A stretch of DNA of 64,000 nucleotides. Origin: Aeromonas aquatica (GTDB lineage Bacteria > Pseudomonadota > Gammaproteobacteria > Enterobacterales > Aeromonadaceae). Below the pieces are notes generated by a model. That model was not told the origin of the DNA, did no database searches, and was given only the letters and a program-made list of their open reading frames with translations. The position numbers and the translations under genes are program-made. Below are positions 11,533 to 20,323 of the stretch, in pieces. The stretch lies in the NCBI RefSeq assembly GCF_000764655.1, contig NZ_JRGL01000012.1:62001-126000 (forward strand), given 5' to 3'. Position 1 is the stretch's first letter. Every line of letters begins with the position of its first letter.

Positions 11533-12333
11533 TTACAGGTGCTTGATGTTGTCGGCTTCCAACTGCTGGAAGTAGCGCACCGTCTTGACCTTCAGCTCCA
11601 TGGTGGAGGGCTCGTCGCATACCATCATGCCCTTCGGATGCAGTTGCAGGGTGGAGATGGTCCACATGTGGTTGACGCAGCCTTCCACCGCGGCTTGCAG
11701 GGCCTGGGCCTTGGCGTGGCCGATGACCAGGATCAGGATCTCTTCTGCATCCATCAGGGTACCCACACCCACGGTCAGCGCCAGCTTGGGCACCTGCTCC
11801 ATGTCGCCGCCAAAGAAGCGGGAGTTGGCGATGCGGGTGTCCTCGGTCAGGGTCTTGACCCGGGTACGGGAGGAGAGGGAGGAGGCCGGTTCGTTGAACG
11901 CGATGTGACCGTCGTTGCCGACGCCGCCCATGAACAGATTGATCTTGCCGTAGGACTTGATCTTCTCCTCGTAGCGTTTGCACTCGGCCGCCAGATCCGG
12001 CGCGTTGCCGTTGAGAATGTTGATGTTCTCCGGGCGAATGTCCACGTGGTTGAAGAAGTTGTTGTACATGAAGCTGTGGTAGCTCTCCGGGTGCTCTTTG
12101 GGCAGGCCGACGTACTCGTCCATGTTGAAGCTGACCACGTGCTCGAAGCTCACCTCACCGGCCTTGTGAAGTTCGATCAGGCGCTTGTAGGTGTTGAGCG
12201 GAGTGCCGCCGGTGGGCAGACCCAGTACGAAGGGGCGATCGCTGGTCGGCTTGAACGCATTGATGCGGTCAACGATGTAACGGGCAGACCAGAGACCCAC
12301 CTGGCTGGCAGACTTCAACGGGATCAGGCGCAT
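11533..12333 (-). CDS. nagB: Glucosamine-6-phosphate deaminase
   Basis: The 266-residue enzyme converts glucosamine-6-P to fructose-6-P and ammonia, the last step of the pathway before glycolysis. The length equals that of the E. coli enzyme. Catalytic residues are conserved: Asp72 in FNMDEY, then [11 protein letters not shown] with Asp141, His143 and Glu148. The start ATG at 12333 has an AGAGG ribosome site about eight bases upstream. It is the first gene of nagBAC and is transcribed divergently from nagE. Confidence 0.97.
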   Translation of the reverse strand: MRLIPLKSASQVGLWSARYIVDRINAFKPTSDRPFVLGLPTGGTPLNTYKRLIELHKAGEVSFEHVVSFNMDEYVGLPKEHPESYHSFMYNNFFNHVDIRPENINILNGNAPDLAAECKRYEEKIKSYGKINLFMGGVGNDGHIAFNEPASSLSSRTRVKTLTEDTRIANSRFFGGDMEQVPKLALTVGVGTLMDAEEILILVIGHAKAQALQAAVEGCVNHMWTISTLQLHPKGMMVCDEPSTMELKVKTVRYFQQLEADNIKHL

Positions 12334-12398
12334 TATGTATACCTCTGTACGGGTTGCGGCAGTCTATCGACGGCAAGAATATAAGATGGGGTTAAGTT

Positions 12399-12418
12399 GT
12401 TTTATAGCGTAAATAAAG
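12399..12418. promoter_or_regulatory. NagC-like operator at the nagB promoter
   Basis: TTTTATAGCGTAAATAAA is an imperfect palindrome resembling NagC sites (AT-rich arms around a CG centre). On the minus strand a -10-like TATATT lies near 12384-12389, so this site would cover the nagB -35 region. Confidence 0.6.
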
Positions 12419-12463
12419 ATTGCGAACTAAGCCACATCTATCCGTTACCTTTATCTCTGTTGA

Positions 12464-12477
12464 GTGATAATGATCAC
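12464..12477. promoter_or_regulatory. CRP-cAMP site between nagB and nagE
   Basis: GTGATAATGATCAC is a perfect GTGA-N6-TCAC palindrome, the core of the CRP consensus. It lies between the two NagC-like operators, the arrangement known from E. coli nagE-nagB. Confidence 0.7.
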
Positions 12478-12486
12478 GAAAGCTGG

Positions 12487-12512
12487 TTTATTAATTTGCG
12501 CAGCGAAATAAA
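12487..12512. promoter_or_regulatory. NagC-like operator at the nagE promoter
   Basis: The site has arms TTTATT and AATAAA around TTTGCGCAGCGAAA, close to the NagC consensus. Its centre is about 91 bases from that of the other operator, compatible with looping between two NagC dimers as described in E. coli. Confidence 0.7.
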
Positions 12513-12604
12513 ACCCATAGACTGCCAATCAAGCCTTGATGGCTTATGCGTCGAACGTGATAAGCACTTAATTTCTAGAAAAACATCAACTAAGGAGAGG
12601 AACC

Positions 12605-14059
12605 GTGAACATTCTCGGTTATTTGCAAAAGATCGGCCGTGCCCTGATGGTGCCGGTAGCGGTATTGCCTGCCGCAGCGATCCTGATGGGGATTGGTTAT
12701 TGGATTGACCCGAACGGTTGGGGCGGCGAGAGTGCGCTGGCAGCATTCCTGATCAAGGCGGGTGCCGCCATCATCGACAAGATGGCCATCTTGTTTGCTG
12801 TGGGCGTTGCCTATGGCATGTCCAAGGATAAAGACGGTTCTGCCGCGCTGGCCGGTCTGGTCGGCTATCTGGTGGTCACCACCCTGCTGAGCCCGGGCGC
12901 CGTGTCTCAGATCCAACAAATTCCGCTGGATCAAGTCCCTGCCGCCTTCGGTAAAATCGAGAACCAGTTTATCGGTATCCTGACCGGTGTCATCGCCGCC
13001 GAGCTGTATAACCGCTTCAGCGGTGTCGAACTGCACAAGGCGCTGGCCTTCTTCTCCGGCCGTCGTCTGGTGCCGATTGTGACCTCCGTTGTCATGATCG
13101 TGGTCTCCTTCATCCTGATGGCGGTCTGGCCGGTTATCTATGGTGGCCTGGTGAGCTTCGGCGAATCCATCGTCAGCATGGGCTCCACCGGTGCGGGCAT
13201 CTACGCCTTCTTCAACCGTCTGTTGATCCCGGTCGGTCTGCACCACGCCCTGAACTCCGTGTTCTGGTTTGACGTGGCGGGCATCAACGACATCCCGAAC
13301 TTCCTGGGCGGTCAAACCTCCATCGACGCGGGTAAAGCGGTTGTGGGTGTCACTGGTATGTACCAGGCTGGCTTCTTCCCCATCATGATGTTCGGTCTGC
13401 CGGGCGCAGCTTTGGCCATCTACCACACCGCCAAGAAAGAGCACAAAGAGAAAGTTGCATCCATCATGATCGCAGCCGCCTTTGCCGCCTTCTTCACCGG
13501 TGTGACCGAGCCGCTCGAGTTCTCCTTCATGTTCGTGGCGCCGGTGCTGTACGTCATCCACGCCCTGCTGACCGGTATCTCCGTGTTCATCGCCGCCAGC
13601 ATGCACTGGATCTCAGGCTTCGGCTTCAGTGCTGGCTTTGTCGACATGTTCATCCAATCGCGCAACCCGTTGGCGACTCATTGGTACATGCTGCTGGTAC
13701 AGGGCCTGGTGTTCTTCGGCCTCTACTACGCCATCTTCCGTACCGTCATCGTCAAGTTCAACCTGAAGACTCCGGGTCGTGAAGATGACGAAGCCGTGCC
13801 GGTACAGGCTCAGACCACCGACCGCACCGAGCTGGCTCGCCAGTATCTGGAAGTGCTGGGTGGTCAAGAGAACCTGGTCACCATCGATGCCTGCATCACC
13901 CGTCTGCGTCTGACCCTGAAAGATCGCAGCATCGTGGATGAGCGCAAGCTGAAAGCCCTGGGCGCGGCCGGTGTGGTCAAGCTCGGTGAGCAGAACCTGC
14001 AGGTGATTCTGGGCCCCTTGGCCGAAATCATCGCCGGTGAGATGAAATCCCTGCGTTAA
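12605..14059 (+). CDS. nagE: PTS N-acetylglucosamine transporter, IIC-IIB
   Basis: The 484-residue protein imports GlcNAc and phosphorylates it to GlcNAc-6-P. The membrane IIC domain fills residues 1 to about 375, and the IIB domain follows with the phospho-Cys at residue 430 (TIDACITRLRL). The start is a GTG at 12605 behind a strong AAGGAGAGG. E. coli NagE has about 648 residues with a C-terminal IIA domain, which is absent here. Phosphate must therefore come from a separate IIA-Glc-type protein not seen in this window. Expression is probably controlled by NagC and CRP through the divergent region. Confidence 0.94.
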   Translation: MNILGYLQKIGRALMVPVAVLPAAAILMGIGYWIDPNGWGGESALAAFLIKAGAAIIDKMAILFAVGVAYGMSKDKDGSAALAGLVGYLVVTTLLSPGAVSQIQQIPLDQVPAAFGKIENQFIGILTGVIAAELYNRFSGVELHKALAFFSGRRLVPIVTSVVMIVVSFILMAVWPVIYGGLVSFGESIVSMGSTGAGIYAFFNRLLIPVGLHHALNSVFWFDVAGINDIPNFLGGQTSIDAGKAVVGVTGMYQAGFFPIMMFGLPGAALAIYHTAKKEHKEKVASIMIAAAFAAFFTGVTEPLEFSFMFVAPVLYVIHALLTGISVFIAASMHWISGFGFSAGFVDMFIQSRNPLATHWYMLLVQGLVFFGLYYAIFRTVIVKFNLKTPGREDDEAVPVQAQTTDRTELARQYLEVLGGQENLVTIDACITRLRLTLKDRSIVDERKLKALGAAGVVKLGEQNLQVILGPLAEIIAGEMKSLR

Positions 14060-14107
14060 TCGAGCGCAAGCTCACCTCAAGTCTAAGTCCATTGTTGACA
14101 TAACTAA

Positions 14108-14127
14108 GGGCCCCGCTCAGGGGCCCC
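14108..14127 (+). terminator. G+C-rich hairpin between nagE and the chitobiase gene
   Basis: GGGCCCC-GCTCA-GGGGCCC forms a strong hairpin, but the following sequence is CATATA and an A-run, not T. It may stabilise the nagE mRNA end or act as a partial terminator. Confidence 0.45.
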
Positions 14128-14180
14128 ATATAAAAAAAGCCAAGAAAATCCAACCTTTACTTCAAATGAGAGCAGCAGTT

Positions 14181-16844
14181 ATGAACTTGAAACATTCTCT
14201 GTTAGCCATTGCCATGTCTACCGTTTGTGCCGCTCAGGTACAGGCAGCCGATGCCGCCAAGCAAGCCGTGGTCGATTCCCTCGCCAGCAACCTGGTCGTC
14301 AAGTATGAAGTGGTCACCAACGACGGTGCCAGTGCCGGTTTGGATTGTCAGGCACTGGGTTCCGAGTGGGCTAGCTGTGGCGTTGCCAAGCTGCACCTGA
14401 CCAACACCGGTGCGGACGTGACTTCCAAGGATTGGAACATCTACATCCACTCCATCCGCCGCATCCAGCGGGTGGACAACGACCAGTTCACCATCACCCA
14501 CCTGACCGGCGACCTCTATCGCATGACGCCGACCGACAAGTTCCAGGGCTTTGCCAAGGATGCCACGGTCGAAGTGCCGCTGGTGGTGGAGTATTGGGTG
14601 CTGTTTGAAAGCGACATCATGCCGAACTGGTACGTCGCCACCGAGGGCGCCGAGCCCAAGGTGATCGCCAGCATGACCAACATCGAAGATGCCACCAGCT
14701 ACGAGAAGCCGATGCCGGCCGACGGCTGGAAGCGCACCAAGGATGACAAGAACATCCTGATGAACAGCGAGACCCGTTTCGCTGCCAATCAGGCCAGCAC
14801 GCTGCTGCCGGCCAGCAAGATCGACGACCAGATCATGCCGACCCCGCTCAAGCAGGTGGTGAAGGCGGGTCCGCAGGTCGATCTCTCCAGCATCAAACTC
14901 AACGCGCTGGATCTGCCGACCGACCGTGCCGAAGCCATCAAGGCGTCACTGACCAAGCTGGGTGTTACCCTCTCCGACACCGGCTACCCAGTGACCATCA
15001 AGCTCGGCAGCAAGGTCAAGCAGGCCGAAGGCTATGACATGAACATCGGCTCGCAGGGCGCGCTGATCCAGGGCCACGACATCGACGGCGCCTTCTGGGG
15101 CGCGCAATCCCTGATCTCCCTGTTGGGGGTCAACGACAAGCTGGTCAGCCAGATGGCGGTCGAGGATGCTCCGCGCTTCGAATACCGTGGCATGCAGACC
15201 GACGTGGCCCGCCACTTCCGTGGCCCGGAAACCCTGCGCAAGCTGATCGACCAGATGTCGTCCAAGAAGCTCAACACTCTGCACCTGGGCCTGACCAACG
15301 ATGAAGGCTGGCGCATCGAGATCCCGGGCCTGCCGGAGCTGACCGAGGTCGGTGGCGAGCGTTGCCACGATCTGTCCGAAACCAAGTGCATCCTGCCGCA
15401 GCTGGGTTCAGGCCCGACTAGCGACAACATGGGCAGCGGTTTCTACACCAAGTCCGACTATATCGACCTGGTCCGTTACGCCAAGGCGCGCGGTGTGACC
15501 GTGATCCCCGAGGTCAACATGCCGGCGCATGCCCGTGCCGCCGTGGTCTCCATGGAGGCGCGTTACAAGCGGCTGATGGCCGAGGGTAAAGAGCAGGAGG
15601 CGAACCAGTACCGTCTGCTCGATCCGGCCGACACCTCCAACATCACCTCGGTCCAGTTCTACGACAAGATGTCCTTCATCAACCCTTGCCAGCCGGGCTC
15701 TTCCGCCTTCGTGGCCAAGGTCATGGATGAAGTCGGCGCCATGCACAAGGCAGCCGGCCAGCCGCTGACCGTCTGGCACTACGGTGGTGACGAAGCGAAG
15801 AACATCATGATCCGCGATGGTTACCAGGATCCGGCCGTCACCAAGAAAGCCGATCTGGTGGCCTGGAAGGGTAACACCGACTGGAGCAAGCAGGACAAGC
15901 CGTTCGGCAAGTCCCCGCTGTGCCAGAAGATGATCGACGAGGGCAAGATCAAGAGCGTAGACGAACTGATGGTCTACTACGCGAAGGAAGTTGCCAAGAT
16001 GGTCAAGGCGGATGGCTACTCCACCCTGATGGCGTGGGAAGATGGCCTGAAGTACGCCGACGGTGCCAAGGATTTCGCCACCGACAAGACCCAGGTCAAC
16101 TTCTGGGAAACCCTCTACTGGGGCGGCTTCAACAACGCGATGGCGTGGGCGCACAAGGGTTATGACGTGGTGCTGTCCAACCCGGATTACCTCTACCTGG
16201 ACTTCCCGAACGAGGTGCATCCGGCCGAGCGTGGCTACTACTGGGCGACTCGCTTCACCGACACCCGCAAGTTGTTCAACTTCGCCCCGGAAAACCTGCC
16301 GCAGAACGCCGAGACCTCGACCGATCGCGACGGCAATGCCTTCGTGGCCAAGGGTGACCAGGAGCCCGTCAAGTTCAAGGGCATGTCCGGTCAGCAGTGG
16401 GGTGAAACCGTGCGTACCGATGCCCAGTACGAGTACATGGTCTACCCGCGGATCTTCTCCGTGGCCGAGCGTGCCTGGCACAAGGGTGGCTTCGAGCTGG
16501 ATTATGTGAAGGGTCGTGAGTTCTCCGGCGAGACCAAGCATGTCAACAAGGCCACCTTGGACAAGGAGTGGAACCAGTTCGCCAACCTGCTGGGTCAGCG
16601 TGAGCTGGCGAAACTGGAAGCCTACGGCGTCGAGTACCGTCTCTCGGTACCGGGTGCCAAGGTCGTCAACGGCAAGCTGGAAGCGAACGTGGATCTGCCT
16701 GGTCTGCCCATCCAGTACAGCCTGGATGGCAAGAGCTGGAGCGCCTATGACGCCGCGGCCAAGCCGAGCGTGAACGGCAAGGTCTACCTGCGTACCACCA
16801 GCTTCGATGGCAAGCGCACCAGCCGCGTCACCGAACTGAACTGA
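14181..16844 (+). CDS. Periplasmic beta-N-acetylhexosaminidase (chitobiase, GH20)
   Basis: The 887-residue exported enzyme hydrolyses chitobiose and related chitooligosaccharides to GlcNAc. The signal peptide MNLKHSLLAIAMSTVCAAQVQA precedes the mature sequence beginning ADAAKQ. An N-terminal CHB/HEX carbohydrate-binding domain, a GH20b domain, the GH20 barrel and a small C-terminal Ig-like domain follow in order. The catalytic Asp537-Glu538 pair is in WHYGGDEAKN. Length and layout match Serratia and Vibrio chitobiases. I chose the ATG at 14181; an in-frame ATG at 14166 would add five residues. Its place directly behind nagE supplies GlcNAc to that transporter. Confidence 0.94.
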   Translation: MNLKHSLLAIAMSTVCAAQVQAADAAKQAVVDSLASNLVVKYEVVTNDGASAGLDCQALGSEWASCGVAKLHLTNTGADVTSKDWNIYIHSIRRIQRVDNDQFTITHLTGDLYRMTPTDKFQGFAKDATVEVPLVVEYWVLFESDIMPNWYVATEGAEPKVIASMTNIEDATSYEKPMPADGWKRTKDDKNILMNSETRFAANQASTLLPASKIDDQIMPTPLKQVVKAGPQVDLSSIKLNALDLPTDRAEAIKASLTKLGVTLSDTGYPVTIKLGSKVKQAEGYDMNIGSQGALIQGHDIDGAFWGAQSLISLLGVNDKLVSQMAVEDAPRFEYRGMQTDVARHFRGPETLRKLIDQMSSKKLNTLHLGLTNDEGWRIEIPGLPELTEVGGERCHDLSETKCILPQLGSGPTSDNMGSGFYTKSDYIDLVRYAKARGVTVIPEVNMPAHARAAVVSMEARYKRLMAEGKEQEANQYRLLDPADTSNITSVQFYDKMSFINPCQPGSSAFVAKVMDEVGAMHKAAGQPLTVWHYGGDEAKNIMIRDGYQDPAVTKKADLVAWKGNTDWSKQDKPFGKSPLCQKMIDEGKIKSVDELMVYYAKEVAKMVKADGYSTLMAWEDGLKYADGAKDFATDKTQVNFWETLYWGGFNNAMAWAHKGYDVVLSNPDYLYLDFPNEVHPAERGYYWATRFTDTRKLFNFAPENLPQNAETSTDRDGNAFVAKGDQEPVKFKGMSGQQWGETVRTDAQYEYMVYPRIFSVAERAWHKGGFELDYVKGREFSGETKHVNKATLDKEWNQFANLLGQRELAKLEAYGVEYRLSVPGAKVVNGKLEANVDLPGLPIQYSLDGKSWSAYDAAAKPSVNGKVYLRTTSFDGKRTSRVTELN

Positions 16845-16865
16845 TAGCTGTCAACCGCTAACACC

Positions 16866-16890
16866 AGGCGGGTCGCAAGACCCGCCTTTC
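16866..16890 (+). terminator. Terminator after the chitobiase gene
   Basis: AGGCGGGTC-GCAA-GACCCGCCT is followed by a short T/C tail. Confidence 0.7.
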
Positions 16891-16981
16891 CCAAGGCCGA
16901 TATGTCATCGGTTTTGGGAAAGGTTGACTGTGCGTGTGAGCCTTTGTTGTGTGTGTATTGTCTGTTTTTCATCACTTGTGA

Positions 16982-17006
16982 CCCCGCCTGGTGCGGGGCT
17001 TTTTTT
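16982..17006 (+). terminator. Second terminator, before the MobA-like gene end
   Basis: CCCCGCCTGGTGCGGGG is followed by CTTTTTTT. It points along the plus strand and would back up the terminator at 16866-16890. Confidence 0.75.
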
Positions 17007-17040
17007 GCCCGCGTTTTGCCGGCGTCGTCGTCGGGGTGGA

Positions 17041-17607
17041 TCAGAGAGGGTCTTCGGGTCGGTCGATATCCTGCACGCAGCCGGGATCATCCAGCGTCAG
17101 GCAGATCAGGCGGTCGGCGTGGCGATCGAGCACCGGCTTGGCGCCTTGTTCACCAGAGAGGCGGGCCAGCTCGGGCAGCAGGTCGGCGGGAAAGCTGACG
17201 GGATGCCCCTGCTGACCCTGGTAGAGGGGCCGCACCAGCGAGTGACCCTGCTGAGCAGCCTGCAAGGCCAGCAGGCTGGTGCGGGAGAGATGGGGCATAT
17301 CGGCCAGCGCCACCAGCAGACTCTGGATGGGCCAATCCTGGGCGAGCAGGGTGCGCACCCCGTGGGCCAGGCTGTCACCCATGCCGCCATCTGCCGGCAC
17401 CTGGGTGATCAGGGCTCCCGTCGGCGCCAGCAGCTGGCGTACCGCCTCGTCTCGCTGCCTGAGCACCACCAGCACGCGATCATGGTCGGGGAGCAGGGTG
17501 GCGAGGGTGCGCAGGATCAGGGGCGGGGAGCCTGCGAGGCGCTTGTCGCTGCCGTAGCGGCGGGAGAAGCCGGCGGCCAGCAGCAGGGCTATCCGCTCAG
17601 GCTGCAT
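17041..17607 (-). CDS. MobA-like nucleotidyltransferase (molybdenum cofactor maturation)
   Basis: The 188-residue product has the N-terminal nucleotide-binding motif LLLAAGFSRRYGSDK and a central LADMPHL, features of the MobA/MocA group. MocA-type enzymes attach CMP to molybdopterin for enzymes of the xanthine oxidase family. It is the last gene of an operon for such an enzyme and overlaps xdhC by 11 bases, which favours a MocA-like role over MobA. The choice between CTP and GTP is inferred only from context. Confidence 0.82.
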   Translation of the reverse strand: MQPERIALLLAAGFSRRYGSDKRLAGSPPLILRTLATLLPDHDRVLVVLRQRDEAVRQLLAPTGALITQVPADGGMGDSLAHGVRTLLAQDWPIQSLLVALADMPHLSRTSLLALQAAQQGHSLVRPLYQGQQGHPVSFPADLLPELARLSGEQGAKPVLDRHADRLICLTLDDPGCVQDIDRPEDPL

Positions 17608-18586
17608 CTGTGGCGTCTCGCAATCTGATGCCCTGGCGCGCGGCGATCACCTCGGCCAGCACGGCGATGGCGATCTCTATGGGGGTCTTGCTGCCGATGG
17701 GCAGCCCTATGGGGGCGTGGATCCGCGCAAGCTGGGTCTGACTCGCCTCGGCAATTCGCTGCAGCCGCTCCAGCCGACGGGCGCTGGTGCGCACCGAGCC
17801 CATGGCGCCCAGATAGAAGGCCTCTGATTCCAGTGCCGCCATCAAGCCGGCATCGTCGATCCTGGGATCGTGGGCCAGGGCGAGCACGGCGCTCCGGGCC
17901 GTGACATGACGCTCGATGAAACGCTCGGGGTCACACCACTCCACCGCTATGCCGCCCTGCTCAGGCCCCCAGTGCCAGTCGGGGCAATATGCCTCGCGGG
18001 TGTCGCACAGCAACACCTCGAAGCCAGCGGCCTGTCCCAGTCTGGCCACCTGCTCGCTCACCTGACTGATCCCCAGCAGCAGCAGGCGCCAGCGCTGGGC
18101 ATAGCTCAGCTGCACCCTGTCTGGATCTTCTTGCTCGCACTGGCCCTGCATCTCGTCGGCCAGATAGGAGCGTTTCCCCTGCTCGAGCAGCACCTCCCGC
18201 ACGAAGGGGAGGGCGCCTTGCAGCCTGCTCAGCCACTCGTTCAGATCTGCGACGGCCGCGTCCCCTTCGAGGTGCTCCACCAGCAGCCGGATGCGACCCC
18301 CACACGGCAGCTCGAATGCACTACCATCGGGGGCCAGGTGGGAGCCATAGTCCAGCAGGCTCTGGGGCGAGTCATGCTCCCCCCTGGCCAGCATGGCGAC
18401 GAAGGCATCCTCGATGCAACCGCCGGAGATGGAGCCGCTGCGGCGACTACCGTCGGTGGCGAACAGGGCCCCTTGCGGGCGGGGAGCCGAGCCGTAGGTC
18501 GCCACTATGCTGCACAGCCAGATAGATTTTCCTTGAGTGAGCCAGGCGAGGCTCTGACGCAGCACCTCCAGCTGACCGCTACTCAT
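17597..18586 (-). CDS. XdhC family molybdenum cofactor insertion factor
   Basis: The 329-residue product resembles XdhC/CoxI proteins, which bind sulfurated molybdenum cofactor and load it into xanthine-oxidase-family enzymes. Visible blocks are the N-terminal VATYGSAPRPQGA and SGSISGGCIED, a central Rossmann-like LLLLGISQVSEQVARL and the C-terminal IHAPIGLPIGSKTPIEIAIAVLAE. The start is the ATG at 18586, overlapping the cytochrome gene stop by eight bases. The frame extends 16 codons further upstream without similarity. The normally Gly-rich Rossmann GxGxxG is replaced by GISQVS here, a small oddity. Confidence 0.88.
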   Translation of the reverse strand: MSSGQLEVLRQSLAWLTQGKSIWLCSIVATYGSAPRPQGALFATDGSRRSGSISGGCIEDAFVAMLARGEHDSPQSLLDYGSHLAPDGSAFELPCGGRIRLLVEHLEGDAAVADLNEWLSRLQGALPFVREVLLEQGKRSYLADEMQGQCEQEDPDRVQLSYAQRWRLLLLGISQVSEQVARLGQAAGFEVLLCDTREAYCPDWHWGPEQGGIAVEWCDPERFIERHVTARSAVLALAHDPRIDDAGLMAALESEAFYLGAMGSVRTSARRLERLQRIAEASQTQLARIHAPIGLPIGSKTPIEIAIAVLAEVIAARQGIRLRDATDAA

Positions 18587-19796
18587 CGTGCGCCTCGACG
18601 ATCTCCTTCTTGAGCGCCTCGATGTCGCTTGCACTCAGGGTGGAGGGCTGATGGGCCCAGGTCTGGCGCAGGAAGTTGACCAGATCCGCCAGCTGCTGTT
18701 CGTTGAGCTCCTTGGCATAGCTTGGCATGGGGGCGAAGCGCTCGGTCTGGCTGTAGCTCTGGGCCGGGATCCCGCGCAGCAGCACCGCCAGGGTGTTGGT
18801 CGGGGTCGCCTGATCCAGGGTGGCGTTGGTGTACATGGATGGCGTCACGTTCGGCTTGCCCTGACCCTCCTGGCCGTGACAACCGGCGCAGTAGTCCCGG
18901 TAGAGCCCATAGCCGGGGTGCGCCCTATCCAGGGTGACTTGCTTGGGCTCCGGCACCGGCAGCGGGGTGTCGCTGTCGAGCAGGTAGCTGGTGGCGGCGT
19001 GCATGTCTTCGTCGGTCAGGTAGGCGAAGCTCTTCTCGACCACGGGATACATGCCGGCGAAGACGCCGCCCTTGACCGAGTAGCCCTTGCGCAGCAGCCG
19101 GGTCAGGGAGTCATGGGTCCAGCCCTGGCGCCTGAGCTCGGTGGCGGTGATCTCCGGGGCCATCACCCCCTCGATCATGGCCCCTTTCAGGTAGCTGGAG
19201 TCGTCCATCGCCATGAAGGTATCCCGCGGCGTGTGGCATTCGCCACAGTGCCCCAGCCCATCCACCAGGTAGCGGCCACGATTCCAGTTGCTGCTCTTGG
19301 CCGGATCGGTTTCGAAGGCGCTGTCCTCATGGGCCACCATGTTCCAGAACAGCAGGCCGGTGCGCACGTTGAAGGGGAAGCCGACCTCGTTGTCACGGTT
19401 AGGGGTGGCGGCCGGTTTGGTCTGCATGAAGTAGGCGTAGAGCGCCTTCATGTCCTCATCCGTGACCAGGTGGTAGGAGGTATAAGGCATGGCAGGATAG
19501 AGGCGGCCATTGGGGGCGCTGCCGTTGTGCATCACCTCATAAAAATCCTGATAGCTGTAGCTGCCTATCCCCTGGGCCTTGTCGGAGCTGATGTTGGTGG
19601 AGTAGATGACGCCGAAAGGCGTCTTGAACGCCAGTCCACCGGCATACTTCTGGCCCCCCTCGGCGGTGTGGCAGGCGGCGCAGTCGCCGACCTTGGACAG
19701 GTACTCTCCCTGTGCCACCTGCGGATCCTGGGCGTCTGCCGCAGACACCGTGCCTGCGCCGAGCAAGAGTGCGAATGCGAGTCTGGAGAGCATCAT
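18579..19796 (-). CDS. Tri-haem cytochrome c subunit of a molybdenum dehydrogenase
   Basis: The 405-residue exported cytochrome has three c-type haem sites: CAACH (Cys39-His43), CGECH near residue 190 and CAGCH near residue 325. An N-terminal signal peptide ends around Ala19-Ala22. Such three-haem subunits pass electrons from molybdenum or quinoprotein dehydrogenases to the respiratory chain. Its start overlaps the end of the 2Fe-2S gene by four bases and its stop overlaps xdhC, so it is part of one translationally coupled operon. Related subunits occur with aldehyde, isoquinoline and nicotinate dehydrogenases. The substrate cannot be read from this gene. Confidence 0.9.
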   Translation of the reverse strand: MMLSRLAFALLLGAGTVSAADAQDPQVAQGEYLSKVGDCAACHTAEGGQKYAGGLAFKTPFGVIYSTNISSDKAQGIGSYSYQDFYEVMHNGSAPNGRLYPAMPYTSYHLVTDEDMKALYAYFMQTKPAATPNRDNEVGFPFNVRTGLLFWNMVAHEDSAFETDPAKSSNWNRGRYLVDGLGHCGECHTPRDTFMAMDDSSYLKGAMIEGVMAPEITATELRRQGWTHDSLTRLLRKGYSVKGGVFAGMYPVVEKSFAYLTDEDMHAATSYLLDSDTPLPVPEPKQVTLDRAHPGYGLYRDYCAGCHGQEGQGKPNVTPSMYTNATLDQATPTNTLAVLLRGIPAQSYSQTERFAPMPSYAKELNEQQLADLVNFLRQTWAHQPSTLSASDIEALKKEIVEAHDE

Positions 19797-20323
19797 GTGC
19801 GTACTACCCCCTCCGAGATCAACATGGCCTTGACCCCCTCGTAGTACTTCTTGTAACCGGTGCAGCGGCAGACGTGATCTTTAAGCGCACCCTCTATGGT
19901 GGATTCGAGATCGGCCATGGCCACCGGCTGCTTGCGCAGCCGCTCCAGCAGCACTGTGGTCTCGTTGATAAAACCCGAGGTACACCAGCCGCACTGGAAG
20001 GAGAAGTGATCCAGGAAGGTCTTCTGCACCGGGCTCAGGGCGATGATCTTGCCCAGGTTGTTACGCTTGGCGTGGCCTTCCACCGTGCGTATGCGCTGGC
20101 CGTTGAAGCGGCCAACCCCGTTGACGCAGGTGCGCACGCTCTCGCTGCTGCCATCCGCCCCGTCGACGACTATGGTGCAGGCATGACAGACGCCGATGCC
20201 ACAGCCGAACTTGGTTCCGGTCAGGTTCACATACTCGTGCAGGAAGTCGATCATCATGGTGTTGTCATCCACTTCGATCGGGCCAATGAGACGGTCGTTG
20301 ATGGTCATGTTTACGGTGATCAT
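19793..20323 (-). CDS. 2Fe-2S subunit of a molybdenum hydroxylase
   Basis: The 176-residue product has the two-cluster layout of this family. A plant-ferredoxin-type cluster is formed by Cys41, Cys46, Cys49 and Cys66, and a second cluster by Cys111, Cys114, Cys152 and Cys154. It carries electrons from the molybdenum site to the cytochrome subunit. No signal peptide is visible; it probably crosses the membrane together with the Tat-dependent large subunit. The start ATG at 20323 overlaps the large subunit stop by four bases. Confidence 0.93.
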   Translation of the reverse strand: MITVNMTINDRLIGPIEVDDNTMMIDFLHEYVNLTGTKFGCGIGVCHACTIVVDGADGSSESVRTCVNGVGRFNGQRIRTVEGHAKRNNLGKIIALSPVQKTFLDHFSFQCGWCTSGFINETTVLLERLRKQPVAMADLESTIEGALKDHVCRCTGYKKYYEGVKAMLISEGVVRT

